From the NCBI RefSeq assembly GCF_000218685.1, contig NW_006763294.1, positions 2,464,132 through 2,528,131 of the forward strand: 64,000 nt of DNA, written 5' to 3'. Both the position numbers and the translations under genes were made by a program. The DNA comes from Serpula lacrymans var. lacrymans S7.9. Taxonomy: Eukaryota; Basidiomycota; Agaricomycetes; Boletales; Serpulaceae. This document shows, one piece after another, positions 34,356 through 46,828 of the stretch; position 1 is the stretch's first letter; each line of letters opens with the position of its first letter. Below the pieces are notes generated by a model, which had not been told where the DNA came from, did no database searches, and saw nothing but the letters and a program-made list of their open reading frames with translations.

Positions 34356-36476
34356 ATGTCTGATTCTGAGGGTGACTTTTCCGACGAGCTTCTGGAGCTA
34401 GCTGGCGCAACAGAAAAGAAACGCAGAAAAAAGCAGGCCCCGTCGTCCAAGTCCTCTGGTGGTGCCAAGAAGCGAAAAGTCGAGTGAGCATAACTCTCCT
34501 GTACTGTCGAAACAGGCCTTACGCTTCAAATAGCGTCCTAAGCGAGTCAGACAATGATCCAGAGAGCGAAGAAGACGAAACAAATCCTTACCCGCTCGAG
34601 GGCAGGTACATCGACGAGGGAGACAAGCAAAGGTACTGAGTAAAGCGGATCATCGTTCCGGTTGGCTTATGGAACGTGTGCTAGACTCATGCAGATGTCC
34701 GAAATTGAACGCGAAGGAGTGCTTGCACAGCGACTGGAAGAGATGCAGCGTGTACAAGACAAACGAAATCTCGACCAAATGCTGAAGGCACAGAAGGACC
34801 GAGCTGGCGATTTTGACACCGTCTCCAAGGCTGCAAAACGTTTGCATTCCATCGTTTCGTGCATCAAATTTTTTCACAAGTACATTTATATGCAGGACAA
34901 CATGCTGTGCGGGGCGCCACAAAAGAAAAATCTCGCAAACTCGATGAGCTCAAAGCCAGGAGGAAGGCAAAGGACGAAAGAAAACGCGTACGACCTTTAA
35001 TTTTATTTATCCATCCTGCTTCACCAGAAATATCAGACAAGGACCAACTCTCCGAAGCGAGACCAATCGTCTTCACCGATGGACATGGACTCCTCCTCTG
35101 GCGAAGAGGAGGATGGTCAGATCACTAAATTTGAAGAAGAGGAGGAAAAGGAGAGAAAACTCTATAACAAAACGAATCCGGACGACGAGCCGATTACAGT
35201 GGAAACACTGAATACATGCCGACTCAGTCGCGATATGCTCGCCAAATATTGCATGGCGCCTTGGTTTGAAGATTATGTGAAAGGTAAGTTGGCTCACTAT
35301 TACGCATAAGCTCGATAGACTTAACACAGTGAAAAGGTGCTTGGGTGCGTTATCTCATCGGCCAAGAGGGTAGTCAGCCTGTGTATCGACTATGTGAAAT
35401 ACAAAGTACGTGGTATGGCCATATGTATACCGTCCATGTAATAAGCATTGTGAAAGACCTTAGCGCCAACTTGGTCAAACCGTACAAAATCAATGATAAA
35501 ACGGTCAACCAGTCATTTGACCTTAAGCATGGAAAGTCTGTTAAGTCGTTCACAATGGAAAAAGTATCGAACGCACCCTTTGATATGGTTGGTATCACTA
35601 TCTCTCCATCCCCCAGACACATGTTTCAAACATCCCACAGAAAGAATTCGAACGACTTACAAAAACTTGTGCGGCTGAGGAAACAAAATTGCCGTCTAGA
35701 CGTCATCTGGAAAAGAAGAGTGCTCAGCTTGCTCGTCTAATAACGCAACCGGTCACCGAGGTCTGGTTATTCATCATTATCTTTATAGCCTCGCTGGTGT
35801 CGCTCAATGCTCCACTCAGAGTGATATAAATGCGATGCTGGCACGCAAGAGCCAATTGCAAGCTAACAAGCACTCCGCTGGATGGATCACCATGGAACGG
35901 TCAAGATTAACTCAAGCAAGGACTCTAGCACTCCGTCGACAAGATTATTCTGAAGTAGCTGACATTGATGCTAAACTTGCGGAACTACCATTGCCAGTGA
36001 ACGTCCGGGAGGAAGAAGGAACTCTCAACGATCGACTTGCAAAAGTAAATGAGCGGAATCGTAAGGCTAACCTTGAAGCCATCAGGAAGGCAGAACTCCA
36101 AGAAGCAGAACGAAAGCGAAGGGAGCGGAAACTAGCTGCTGCTGGAGCATCTGGTACAGCCACTCCGACTGACCCTAGTGCACGTCTCAAAACTATCGCG
36201 AAAACTTTCAATACCGCTTCGAGGTATGTACTTTAATAGTCTCCCCACGTTTGCAACTCGGTGCCCTTTGACCCATGCAAATTCATATCCTTCTACCAAC
36301 ACAGACCAGGCACACCGAACGTTTCGGGAACACCACTGTTACAGCCGGAGCATATTGGCGCGAGATCCATTTCCCCACTTCCGCCATCAGCATTGTCGGG
36401 TACTCATTCTTCTCCTACCAAGACTCTTGAGACTTCGGTAATCGAATCCATAGAAGTGGACCTCGGAGATTTCTGA
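34356..36476 (+). CDS. RTF1: RTF1, Paf1-complex subunit (Plus3 domain)
   Basis: Nuclear elongation factor of the Paf1 complex; promotes H2B ubiquitination and contacts Spt5 through its Plus3 domain. The start is MSDSEGDFSDELLELAGATE at 34356. The charged N-terminus (KKRRKKQAPSSKSSGG, DPESEEDETNPYPLEGRYID) and the coiled LMQMSEIEREGVLAQRLEEM are typical. The histone-modification region includes EKSRKLDELKARRKAKDERK. Plus3 begins near TCRLSRDMLAKYCMAPWFED and continues AWVRYLIGQEGSQPVYRLCE, YKINDKTVNQSFDLKHGKSV and RLTKTCAAEETKLPSRR. A C-terminal helix (ARTLALRRQDYSEVADIDAK, NDRLAKVNERNRKANLEAIR) precedes a Ser/Pro-rich end VIESIEVDLGDF, TGA at 36474. About nine introns. Confidence 0.93.
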
Positions 36477-36757
36477 ATTATTATTCCTCTTCTTTCTTGC
36501 TGTGTAATTTATTGTCGCATCCTCCCAAAGCGTGGTTACTGGAAACTGTTGTTAGTGGATGTATACAGTATATATTAGGTGAACAGAAATCCAATCACTG
36601 AACCCATACTTCTATTCTATGTCTTAACTGAGGATGTGACAAAGCAAGGAGATTCTATTGTCATGCCGGACCCTGAGAGACACGCTATTTATCCGCAGCA
36701 TATGTACATTACAAATTAGTGAGTTCAACCATTGTACTACATCAGGTAATTCCTAAA

Positions 36758-39700
36758 TCAAGAACCATCCGCTAATTGAATTGCGTTCATCTTTGGTAGA
36801 GGTAAAGTAGGCCCACCAGGATTTTGTAAAGAACGGGGAGGAGCGATCTGAGCAGACGAAGAAGAAAAAGCAACCAAAGGAGATGATGTCCTACTTCCGA
36901 TGTTATACACCGATGTAGACGGCCCATTATTAAGAACCTCCATGACACTGGGTGCAGCCGTTTGTCCTGGTCCGGACAAACGCGGAATACCCAACTTCGA
37001 GGCCGGGGACAGCGGAAGATGAGGCTTTGAAAGGGGACTGGTTGTAGCGGAAGCGGTATGACTTGAATTTAAGGATGGCACAGCTGGAGTGTCTGCTGAG
37101 GGCAATCCAACACTGGAAGGTGGTGGAAATCGGGTCGGTGATCGTAAAGGAGTAGGAAGGGTCAAAGATGAGGATGGACTGGGCGGTAGAGGCCTGGCAC
37201 GAGGTGGCGAAAGCCCTGACGAGTTATGTCGAGACTGTTCTGGTGGACGTGGCGGGTGACTAGATGAGCTTGAGTAACGATGAAGACCCGGTGAGTTATG
37301 TCGATCCACCAATCCCTGTGAATTCGACAGTGGCATTAACCGCGATGGTCCACCGTCTGTCTGTGGCCACGCATATCTAGGCGATGGAGCCGACGATATA
37401 GGATGTCCGCTTACAGACGCGGAATTCGAAGCATTCAATAACACCGTGGATGGGGCCATTGCAAAAGGCGTTGCTATAGGTCGGTCACGATCATCATAAG
37501 GTGGGTGCGTGGAAGAGGGCCTACTTCCATGTTTACTTCGTGGCTCTAGATAGTCGAGGGATAGATTATCCTCCCGCTTCCGACTAGATACTGGATGCGA
37601 TACAGACTTTGAAGACATAGCAATCTCTGTGTGAGAAGGACCAGGGTGTGGATGTGGATGTCCAGACTCAAATTCACGATGGTGTCCTCGAGGACTCGAC
37701 ACACCTGGTGGTAGGAGCGCCCCTGCACCATTGGACCCTGATGTGGACTGTTGGGGGTGATGATGGTGGACAACATGGTGATGATGTCGATGAGGATGAT
37801 GTTGTCCACTGTGATGATGAGGTGGTCCCCCAGAGTGCAAATGTTGGTGAGGATGGAGGGAGGGGTGTTGGTGTGTTTGCTTCATTTGCTGAGCATTATA
37901 GTCTCGTTCCCGTTCTTGCTCGTAATCAAACTCGTGCGGATCATGGCCATGATCTTTTTCACTCCTTTCCCTGAATTTATCCTTCTCACGATCACGATCT
38001 CTTAAAGCCTGATTTTCTCTGTCTCGTCCCAGCTCATCGTTCACCCTCATCTCTCGTCGTCTTCCCTCGTTCCATTCACTCCCGCCTGTAGGCTTTGGTT
38101 CCTGGTGTAAGCCAGGCATTCTTCCAGAGTTTCCCCAGTTCGCCATAGAATTATGCGCACCACTAGCAATCGCGGGTCCGGAGATACCTCCTGGAGCATG
38201 ACCCGATATATGAACGGGTGAAATCGGTCGACTCATGCCAAGATGCATTTGTGGCGGATAAGGGTGATTGCTCATACCTATATAAGGTTGTTGTATGGCA
38301 TGCTGAGGATGGGGTAAGCCAAGTCCAGGCAGCGACATATCCCTATCATGCGTAAACTGCTGGGGAGAGGGATTGTGCAAAGGAAGAGGATGATGTTGCT
38401 GTCTGCTCCCTGGCAGTCCACCACCGAGAACAGGGTAACCTTGAACTAACGAGTGATCTGAGAATTGTGACTGCGAGAATATCGGGGGAGGAGGCATTCG
38501 ACTTCCAGAAGGATAGCTAGCATACGAAGACCCTCCTGGAGGCCCGTCAACTGTTGTACTATTGGGGATAAACGCGTCAAAGCCATGATTGGTGGGGACT
38601 GGCGGCCCGAAAGGCACGTTCGGGGCGATATTAACACCATGATTCATGCTGGGCATCCTAAGCATGTCAATAGGCGCCCTACGATTTTGATAAAGATATT
38701 CAAGGTCGTGGGCAACATCAGCGGAAGATAGAGTTGCTAAGTCTGGAAATGCAACAAGTGAAGGGTTTGAGGCAAAGGGTGCATCACGTTTCTTGGCAAT
38801 GGAAGCCATGTTATTGGTGGGAAAAGAAAACGTTTTGACGATCTGGCGAAGGGACGGAGGAGCAGAGTTATCCTGTAGGAAGGCTGGGATACGACGAACT
38901 AAACAAGCGTGTGTCAACATATAGATGAGACGTGATCATTTAGACGAAGTTGTGAATAACAAACCTGGTTGAGGCCTCTCGATGGCTCTCCGTTCTCTTT
39001 CCAGCTTTCTACGTTTCCTATTCGTCTCCGCAATTAAATCGGTCTGTAGCTCATCTCTGCTGAACTATAGATGTCAAGTTAGCAACTGGCGTTCGTTTGA
39101 TTAAAGACTGGAGTAAACTTACTTTCCACCAACTCCATACAGCTTCTTCGTCTGCTCTGCACCTCTTTGTGACGTTAGCTGTTTCATATGTGCGCTTACG
39201 GCTCGCCAGTTCTAGACGCTTGTCACGCCGTTTGGATAGCTCTGTCTGGAGGTGGAGTAGTTCAGGGTGGGAACCTACATCATGCATAGAGTAAAGACAT
39301 CCATCGAGTTATGAGATATCGAATGATGAAGAATACTAAGTCAACTATATAACGCGCAAGTAAAATTAAGACATACCTTCGCTCACTAGATTCTCCTCCC
39401 AAGCTAAACCTTCCATCTTTTCCACATACACTCTTTCCCGCAACAGAGCAAACTTGAGCTCGATGGTGGCCAGAACATCCAAAGCTTCTGCCCTATGAGC
39501 AGGCTGCAAATCTGATTCCAACTCTAAATCCAGCTCTAATTCTTGATCGGCATCAGGTTCCTCCGCAGGACCATCTCGGTCAATAAGTTCTGGGTCAGGA
39601 TCCAAATCAGGTGGAGTTACTTTCGATCCATTGTTTACGACGTCCAGCGTCTCGGACACTCCCGCGTCTCCAACAATAAGGGCGGAGTCACTTGTACGAT

Positions 39701-40820
39701 GATTCTTCCGCTTCCGTCGAGTGTCTGAGTGACCGTTCACAGCTGATGCCTGTTCTGCCGGGACCGGAGAAGGTGACCGCGAAGATGAAGGGGAGAATGA
39801 TCCAGATGAAGATGGCGTGGGTGAAGGAGGATCCAACACAGATGAACCCGCCATTATCGATGAGGCAGCCGCGGCTGCAGCTATAGGGCCAACAGCAGCA
39901 GCTGGCGGGGCCGTAACGTCCATGCCTATAGAGGGTGCAGCAGTGCCAGATTTAGTGCTCGGAAGGACGGGCAACATGTCTACATCCCCGTCGTTTTCCG
40001 CTGGGTCAGGATTTTCCTCCTCAGATTCAGTGCCATCATCATCATCATCACCCTTGTAGTCGTCTTCATTGTCACTGGCGTCGGCTGAGTTTATGACTTG
40101 CCTGGAACGAACGGGATTGCCGTCATCCATCTCTTCATCGTCGCTACGAGATGATTCGTCGGGGTCATCCTGAACGGTGGGCTTAGATGGAGAGCGGCCC
40201 CGACGATTATGCGTATATGCATTACGACTGGAGGGTTTGTGAAAACGGTCGTTTATGTCTGGAACTCCGTCGTCACCCGCCATTTTTGCGCGTTGTCTAG
40301 CTTTGAAGGCAGGGCGATCATTGTCCCGCTGATCTTCCCCGAGTGGGTCGTCGTCGTCGTCGTCATCGTCGTCCTCAATAGCATTGCCATTGAGGCTCTG
40401 AGCTGCCGAATCTCTGTCCTCGTCTTCGTCCTCTTCTTCTTCCATGGCTGTTGGCGGGCCAGCCATTTCTTCCTCTTCTTCTTCCTCTACGCCGGTGGTG
40501 GCTCTGTCTTCACTTTTCTTAGCCTTATAGGCCCAATCCCACATTGGGGCAGGAACCATACCGCCACGCTTTTTCCTCCCACCACGACGGGTGGGACGAT
40601 GTCTGGCACCATCATCTTCTTGGCTATCCTCCTGCATGATATCCACATTCTTGTTATCGATCTCTTGTTCGTCTTCAGTCAACTCGGAGAGTTCAGAGTC
40701 GCTGTCAAGACCAGCGCCTGTACCCCCAGTGGTGGGCTGTGATATGGAACGTCCGATTCCTGGAGGAGGTGAGGGAGAAGGAGAGCTGAGGGAGTCCAAA
40801 GATGCAACCGATCCTGGCAT
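36758..40820 (-). CDS. SDS3: SDS3-family subunit of the Sin3/Rpd3L histone deacetylase complex
   Basis: Nuclear corepressor component of the Sds3/Dep1/BRMS1 family. The start is MPGSVASLDSLSSPSPSPPP at 40820. The first 400 residues are disordered and acidic, with runs of Asp and Glu (DDDDDDDDDPLGEDQ). The Sds3 domain then spans three exon joins: EALDVLATIELKFALLRERV, YVEKMEGLAWEENLVSEG, SHPELLHLQTELSKRRDKRL, RADEEAVWSWWK, SRDELQTDLIAETNRKRRKL, ERERRAIERPQP. The last exon (38920 to 36758) encodes a disordered tail of nearly 700 residues rich in Pro, Ser and His, with a dense His cluster at about 37740-37890. Yeast Sds3 is about 330 residues, so this is very long, though long tails are common in basidiomycete orthologues. 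About three introns. Stop TGA at 36758. Confidence 0.88.
37740..37890 (-). repeat. Histidine-rich low-complexity coding tract in SDS3
   Basis: A run of CAT/CAC codons (sense strand is minus) gives repeated His, Pro and Gln, for example HHSGQHHPHRHHHHVVHHHH. Codons vary, so it is not a simple trinucleotide expansion. Confidence 0.75.
40345..40374 (-). repeat. GAC/GAT (Asp) trinucleotide tract in SDS3
   Basis: A run of GTCGTCGTC... on the plus strand encodes nine or ten consecutive Asp on the minus strand, within the acidic N-terminus of the SDS3-like protein. Confidence 0.8.
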
Positions 40821-41249
40821 CGTTCACGACGATGTCGGCACTAAAGAAAACTGAAGCCAACCCTTCAAACTGAAAGATGCAGGGAGCCTTAACGGGATCA
40901 TGCACAAGGGATGGCTCGTGCGCGTGAGATCTCCCACGTGACAAAAACCCTCCGATCAGGTTAGGGTTTAGCGGAGCTCGGATTGCACTATCAATTGCTA
41001 TCTTGGTTCGTCAATAGGAACATAGTACTGCGCCTTGTTTCCTTATATCTCAATCTTATATTTCAAGTGTCGAGCTCTCTAGCATACCCACAACGAGAAT
41101 ACAGCTGATTAGACTGGGTCATTCACAGCTGATACTTGGTGTGTCAGAGCCGCGAAGATCATTCATATCGTGACAACCTGCACGTCGACGCGATCCAGCT
41201 CTAGCACACTTCATTGAACCGTGCACAGTCCAGGAGTCCGGATTTGCTC
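40821..41249. other. Divergent promoter between SDS3 and F-box genes
   Basis: A 429-base divergent region with a CACGTG core at 40935-40940 and a telobox-like site at 40961-40970. No transcript is visible inside. Confidence 0.6.
40961..40970. promoter_or_regulatory. Telobox-like element (TTAGGGTTTA)
   Basis: TTAGGGTTT is the reverse complement of the AAACCCTAA telobox. It lies 140 bases before the SDS3 ATG and next to a CACGTG core (40935), a pairing reported for housekeeping promoters in other eukaryotes. It is the second TTAGGG-type site in the window. Confidence 0.35.
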
Positions 41250-42935
41250 ATGGTTTCTGCTGACAATCTCAACTTGGATGTCCTAGAGCTCATCTTCGCG
41301 TATCTTGCGGGAAACGACCTAGTTTCGATCGCGTTGGTCAGTCGATCGTTTCTTGCAGGAGTAATCCCTAGGCTGTATTCCACCGTATCATTCAAGTTGC
41401 GTCATTCGGCGAGATATAATTCAGTGCGTCCTTTATGTTTTTTTTTTGTGTTTTTTTTGCTAGCTCGCTAACTCGCACACAAGATATTTTCGCCTTTCGC
41501 CGTGTTGAAGTTGCACCCTGATCTAGCTATTCATGTTCGGCGCATTGGTACATATTTCTCGCCGGAGATCAGTCAACAATCGTTGACGAGTTTAATCAGA
41601 CATCCACGCCGCCCCTGTCCTCAAAGCTCAGACCCATCCGATTTTTCTTGCTGAATGCGCGGCCGCTATGCAATCCTGTAAAAACTTGACATCGTTTACA
41701 TGTCTTCCCAAAATCCTCGCTCCTCTCCTCGAATCTCTGCAAGGAAAACAGCGACTCGAGAATATACACATACATGCTGCTTTGGCGACCGAACAGTCAG
41801 AAGCTCTGACCAAGCTTAATACCGCACGTAGTATCGTCCTGGACTTTGCTTCCTGGAGTATTTTAAATTTGTTGCCTAAATGGGCAGAATCGGCTCAACG
41901 GACGCTGACAACGCTGGCGCTATATGTGAGTGACAGTCGGTCGTCGACATATCACAAAACGTTGATGTAACCCTCAGATGACTCAAGACTTGAATGAATG
42001 CATTCTAGAGCCCACGATCATGCACCTTCCAAACCTATTGGGACTTCACATAATAGGATGTTCGAAAGTCAATCATCACATTGTTTTGAAGCTCGCGACT
42101 CGTACTCACCTTTTGGAAGAACTGTCATTCACCATCTTCGTACGTCGTCAAGTAATCTTTTGAGTTTCACCGTCGAAATAAAAGAAAGAACAGGATAGCT
42201 CTAGCTTGGGTGATAGTTCTTCGATATTGCCATTGCATCGGCCACCACTACAACGCCTTCGTCATCTTGCGCTGGATATCCGAGCCATCGATTCTACAGC
42301 GAGTGCAGCCATGTTGTCCTCTTTACTCACAATCTTTCGCCCGTATTCCCCACGACTCAGATCCTTCACTGTCAAAGTCTCGGATCGTCAGCTAATACTT
42401 TGGGACACGTTCTTACAAACAATGCTCGATTCTTTTGCTCCCACTTTGACGCATCTTGCTTTTATGGAGTGCACTGTTGCCAATTCGTCTATACGTAAAA
42501 TATGCGACGCTTGCACGCAACTTGAGAGACTAGAGGTCGCCATCCCGGTGAAAGATCTTGTACGGTCTATCTTCTCTTCGCCGCTTTTGTTGTGGGTTAA
42601 ATGCTAATCGGAGTTTGACATAGACCGCATTTGGTTCTGCCTTGACTTTTTCGTCCACACTTGAGACCCTCGTTGATATTGGTGACTCTCATGCCACCCA
42701 CGGGCCCCGGCCCACGCTAAATCGCGAAAATGTGCGCAACCTCATGCTCGATGTTCGGACCCTGAGAAAGGTTGTCAGTGATAGCAGGATCTGGACCGTA
42801 TGTCATCATCCGCATCGGTCCTGCTTCGATCTAACTCTTTTATCTTAGGGGCGCCAGGGGACATCCGCGTTATCGTTGACATTGCAGAGAAGCAAACCGA
42901 GTTCGGCTGACCACTGGTTTTTTCCGCGCGTATGA
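41250..42935 (+). CDS. F-box protein with probable leucine-rich C-terminal half
   Basis: Likely substrate adaptor of an SCF ubiquitin ligase; mushroom genomes hold hundreds of such genes. The start is MVSADNLNLDVLELIFAYLA at 41250, an F-box (NLDVLELIFAYLAGNDLVSI followed by ALVSRSFLAGVIPRLYSTVS). Later exons read FAVLKLHPDLAIHVRRI, IFLAECAAAMQSCKNLTSFT, LESLQGKQRLENIHIHAAL, LPNLLGLHIIGCSKVNHHIV and LRHLALDIRAIDSTASAAML, a pattern of LRR-like beta strands and helices ending near LETLVDIGDSHATHGPRPTL. The joint between 41540 and 41660 could not be settled, and the last exon (to TGA at 42935) is inferred from one donor-acceptor pair (GTATGT/TTATCTTAG). About six introns. Confidence 0.65.
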
Positions 42936-43744
42936 TTTAACCTGTTGAGTTACTTGTCTAAATAAACGTGGTAAAGGTCCTGTGGGTTTCTCGCCTTCGA
43001 GAAGACGTACTAAGCGAAACCATATTCTTGTCGTATGGAAGCCAATTGGACTCATGTGCCTTTTGACATTATCCTGATGTGACTCTATTTGCTAGCCTTT
43101 GGTGTAGTTTAATAACGTCCGGGTTTATCCAAAATGAGGTTCCACGTCTAAATCATAGAGTTCTGTGACATAATTTACCATCATCTGGCTACATACAACT
43201 GGTACCACAACATATTACAACAAAATGATCATCATAAAAGCTCGTAATAGATATCCATGTGTGCGTCTAAGAGAAATGTGAAAGCATGGGGAGATAATGC
43301 GCTACATTACAACAACCGTACAACCGAATCCTGAAAAGAAAAAGTACAGACATAAAGGAACATTCTATAGAATCTTCCCCATTTTGTAATAGACGTAGTT
43401 CCCGCTGCGCCCATGCACTAAGAGGTTGTTCTTCCATCCCAAGCCCGTCACACGTCCCTCTATGATGGGAAATACAAATCGTGCTAGTTTCGAGAATAGA
43501 CCAGAACTGTTTCGAGAGAGAACGAGAAAGCGCCGGACTGCGCAGTTTACAGTCGGATTACACGGCGTCGGCTACTCGGAATCAAGCAATCAAGCTTCAG
43601 GGGGCCGAGGCTTTACACCCCCAACGTACGTGTATATCATCACGTTTCTGAGAACAAAACGCAAACTCGTCAGACTTTCATTGGCCCTCAAAAATAGAAA
43701 AAAAAACTCACGTTGATCATATCCTGGATAATCATCTATCTAAG
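42936..43744. other. Intergenic, with a possible minus-strand 3' exon
   Basis: Between the F-box gene and the small minus-strand gene. It contains one minus-strand open piece (43365-43537) that could be a downstream exon of that gene. Otherwise it is AT-rich, with a short A-run at 43697-43705. Confidence 0.4.
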
Positions 43745-44450
43745 CTAGGAAAGCGTCCTTGTTGCGTTCCTTGCTGCTATTCAACTCGCTGTTGAATGCG
43801 ACCCAGCCAAATGCTCCTGAGATACCCAAGAACAACCAAATGTATGGTTTAGTGGATGTCTACGAATAAGGGGGGAGTGAGAAATTTCATAAACAATGAT
43901 GCAACGCCAGAATTACCTGTGAGCGAGGAGACGTTGGGTACTTATATCGTGTAATTCGAGAGGGTCCATCGAATATTTCAAGGAGAGGCTCGGGTGAGGG
44001 GGTATAACTGATGGAAGGAGTATGAGTGGTCCGACTCAAAGATGGTGATAATCGTTGCCGCAGTTTGCGGCGCTTTTCAAGCGCGAGATGCATAAGATGG
44101 GGGGGACGCGCAGGACCGTCGAAAACAAGAGGCGGAGGAAGCGAAAATGGTGATACAGTGTTAGAAACGTCTATGGAGGTGTTTCGTGATTTTTCACCGC
44201 TCCGTTGGGTGGCGCCGATAGCAGCGGCGCAAGGTGCAGAGCTCGTTCTACCGAGCTGCTTGCTAGATTCTCCCAGTCTGGTCGGGGCATCGAAGATGTC
44301 GAAGATAGGTGGGAGTGTGAGTGCCTCGTATTCCTCTGCAGTGGCTGCTGAGGATAACGCGGATGCGTGACGCTGAGGCGTATTACGCATCACCCCTCGA
44401 GAGGACACGTCGTTGAGCGCTTTGAGGACTGAGCGGCGCATCTGAGACAT
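43745..44450 (-). CDS. Small single-pass, probably mitochondrial, membrane protein with FD[G/A]P motif
   Basis: I do not know a named family. The start is MSQMRRSVLKALNDVSSRGV at 44450; the Arg/Ser-rich, acid-poor N-terminus with QRHAS looks like a mitochondrial targeting peptide. A short motif occurs three times: PPIFDIFDAPTRL, PPPLVFDGPARPP and PLLEIFDGPSRI, i.e. [IV]-F-D-[GA]-P-[TAS]-R. One intron later the second exon gives the only hydrophobic segment (KPYIWLFLGISGAFGWVAFN) and a short charged end NSELNSSKERNKDAFLA, TAG at 43745. The same frame continues open after the TAG to a good splice donor, so the true end may differ. Expression, targeting and function are inferred only from sequence character. 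Confidence 0.6.
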
Positions 44451-46828
44451 GGCTCTGAGAAATCACTGAGAAATAGAAACGATGGCTTGAGCTTGTCCTT
44501 TATACAAGTGACGGGCCCGCATGTTAAGCTTGGAATAACCCTGGATCAGCCATCACAGAATGTTTCCAGTTTCCACGGAGAAACAAACGCCCTTGAGAAA
44601 GTGTCAGGCTGACAGGTGCTATGCTGCACAGATAATCGACCAATAGGTCGGATAAGAAGCGGAAATAAGCGATAGCTCATTGAACACAGCGTTGTTGTGT
44701 GTTGCCTGGGGCCAAAGACCGACTTGTAGGTTGATTTCTCATCAGGTGCCAAGATAACTAAAATAAAACGTGGGCTTAACAGTTACATTGATTCTTCATC
44801 CATTAGAAAGGGAAGCCTGATACACATTGCCATTTTAATGGGTATATTGAGTAGGTAATGTTCGGGGACCTGCTTGGATATTGGATAAAAATTGTCTTTG
44901 AGCTTGGCAAAGCGCAAGCAAAAGGTCAAAGGGGATCACAATCCCAGAATCTGGTTACAGTAATTGTCATCAGATTGTCGCCACTGGAGTAGTGTGAAAT
45001 GATAATACTGAAAAGAGGAGCGTTGCATTTTGTCCGCTCAAACGCCACCTCAATATCGAAGCTCCCTATTTAAGATTGTGGTCAAAACAAAGCCTGTTGG
45101 GGCTGAGAAAGTAACTGATATGATTGCAGATTATGCAATGCGGGCCGCTAAGCACAATATTGCTGGCAGAAAGCAGATGATCGTGATTAGCCAAACTCCA
45201 TGATCCTGTTAAAATAGACGAATTCAAAAAGACTCGATAAGCGGTAGTAGCTTACACGTCTCTAAAATAATATCAATCGTACGTAGTTGTCGTGGAGAAT
45301 CACTTAGTGGTGTCGCGAAAGCTAGATGGCGCCCGACGGTGAGCGCTATAAGCCTTAACGTGATCTTGGCGACATGTTGCTCTGTTGACTCGGAGACCAC
45401 AGCAATCTATAGAGCATTGTACGGATCCGGACCTAGTCACTGAAGCGGCAGCTGACTCGAAGGGTAGTAAAGGCGGTCGCGATTAACGTTGTCGATGTCT
45501 TGAGTGCGTTCTCTCTTGGCTGTTCTACGCTGACGATTTCTAGAAAGTCCAGCACGGCGATCTGAGGTATCACTATATGTGGAAGTGCCCAGCATTACCA
45601 CACCTGTTTGCACAATTGAGCGAGGAGATTGGCCTCGGAGCTGTGGCTATAATGAAAAGCGGTAAGCGTGTTGCAAAAGCCTACGAACTTACATACGTTG
45701 CCTTATGCGGTAATTTACCGGTAATTAGAAGTCAGCGATTGCTGGGGACCGGACAGCCGGCAGTTACCCACCGGTCCAATGAAAGTCGAGGACTGGCTTG
45801 GCGTCGTTTCATGGCTTTTGGCAGAAAATATCACTGCGAAATGGCTGCGAATGTTGCGACGCCACGACGGTGCAACAAACAGAACATCTCAGCATTGTCT
45901 TGCATCTCCTTGGCTTCACACTGTTCTCGTGCTACGCAACACAGCACGTCCGCGTTTCAAGGATTATTACTGTTTAATATCGTCGACATCGGTATTTGGG
46001 CAGTGCCCACTTGCCTCGAACTGGCATAGCACCTTGGTGCTTGTCGGTGATTCAGTTTTTGTCGCAGTAACATCAGCAAGGATTAGCTGCCATCTTACAT
46101 ATATTTGCATTTCGTCATAGGCGCCTCGCAGTCCCATGTGACACCACTTCGACTGTAGGAAAATAATATTGGCCGTGCAGCTGTGTCCAGCCTTGTATTA
46201 TCGAGACACTATTGTATGTCCGATAATCTAGCATGTAGGGATTGGAATTGGACTGTACCGGTGTTGATGCGGCCATGAGGAAAGAGGGTCACAGGACGTC
46301 GATGTGAGTCTGATGAGAGAGTCGAGACCCAGTGCAGGATTAAGGGTAACGGGACACACCCGAACCTGTCAGCTGCAGACGTGGGGTCATGGGATACAAG
46401 GATGACGCTAAATAGTAAAGCCTTGGGAAGGTCTACAGAGCCAGGAACATTCGGTGATAGAATCTGAGGTGAGTAATCGAACACCCAACTATTAACTTAG
46501 GTGTGGATTAAACAGAAAGGCAAGCCATCAATATTGCATCAATAGCTGGTTATACATTAACATGATAATAACCTCAAGTTTAAGGTGAAGGATTCAATCT
46601 GCTTCGTCATCGACCATTATGACAATGTACAGGTCATGCCTCGTTGAGGACACGTGTACAACAGCTGGTGGGGTGCAAGGTAGACAAGCTTATAGTTCAC
46701 GTTGACTGTGCGCCCTGATGGGCTCCGATAGGACTGATACACCAGGAGAACACGAGGTTATTGCATCTCGGTAGAAAAGCTTGCTTCATGCTTGGTGCGA
46801 TCCTCACAATCCTTGTCCTCATACCGTC
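44451..46828. other. 2.4-kb region without a recognised gene
   Basis: I see no family signature on either strand. The longest frame (45577-46029 plus, 150 codons) has no domain, signal peptide or neighbouring exons that fit. CpG is not obviously depleted, and no terminal repeats were seen. A CACGTG core occurs near 46651. It may be promoter and old, decayed sequence. Confidence 0.5.

Noticed and set aside
37648..38005. Plus-strand frames rich in Asp/Val/Met
   Set aside because: Antisense of the His-rich tract of the SDS3-like gene.
45577..46029. A 150-codon plus-strand frame in the gene-poor 44.5-46.8 kb stretch
   Set aside because: No domain, no fitting splice partners and mixed composition; cannot be supported as a gene.
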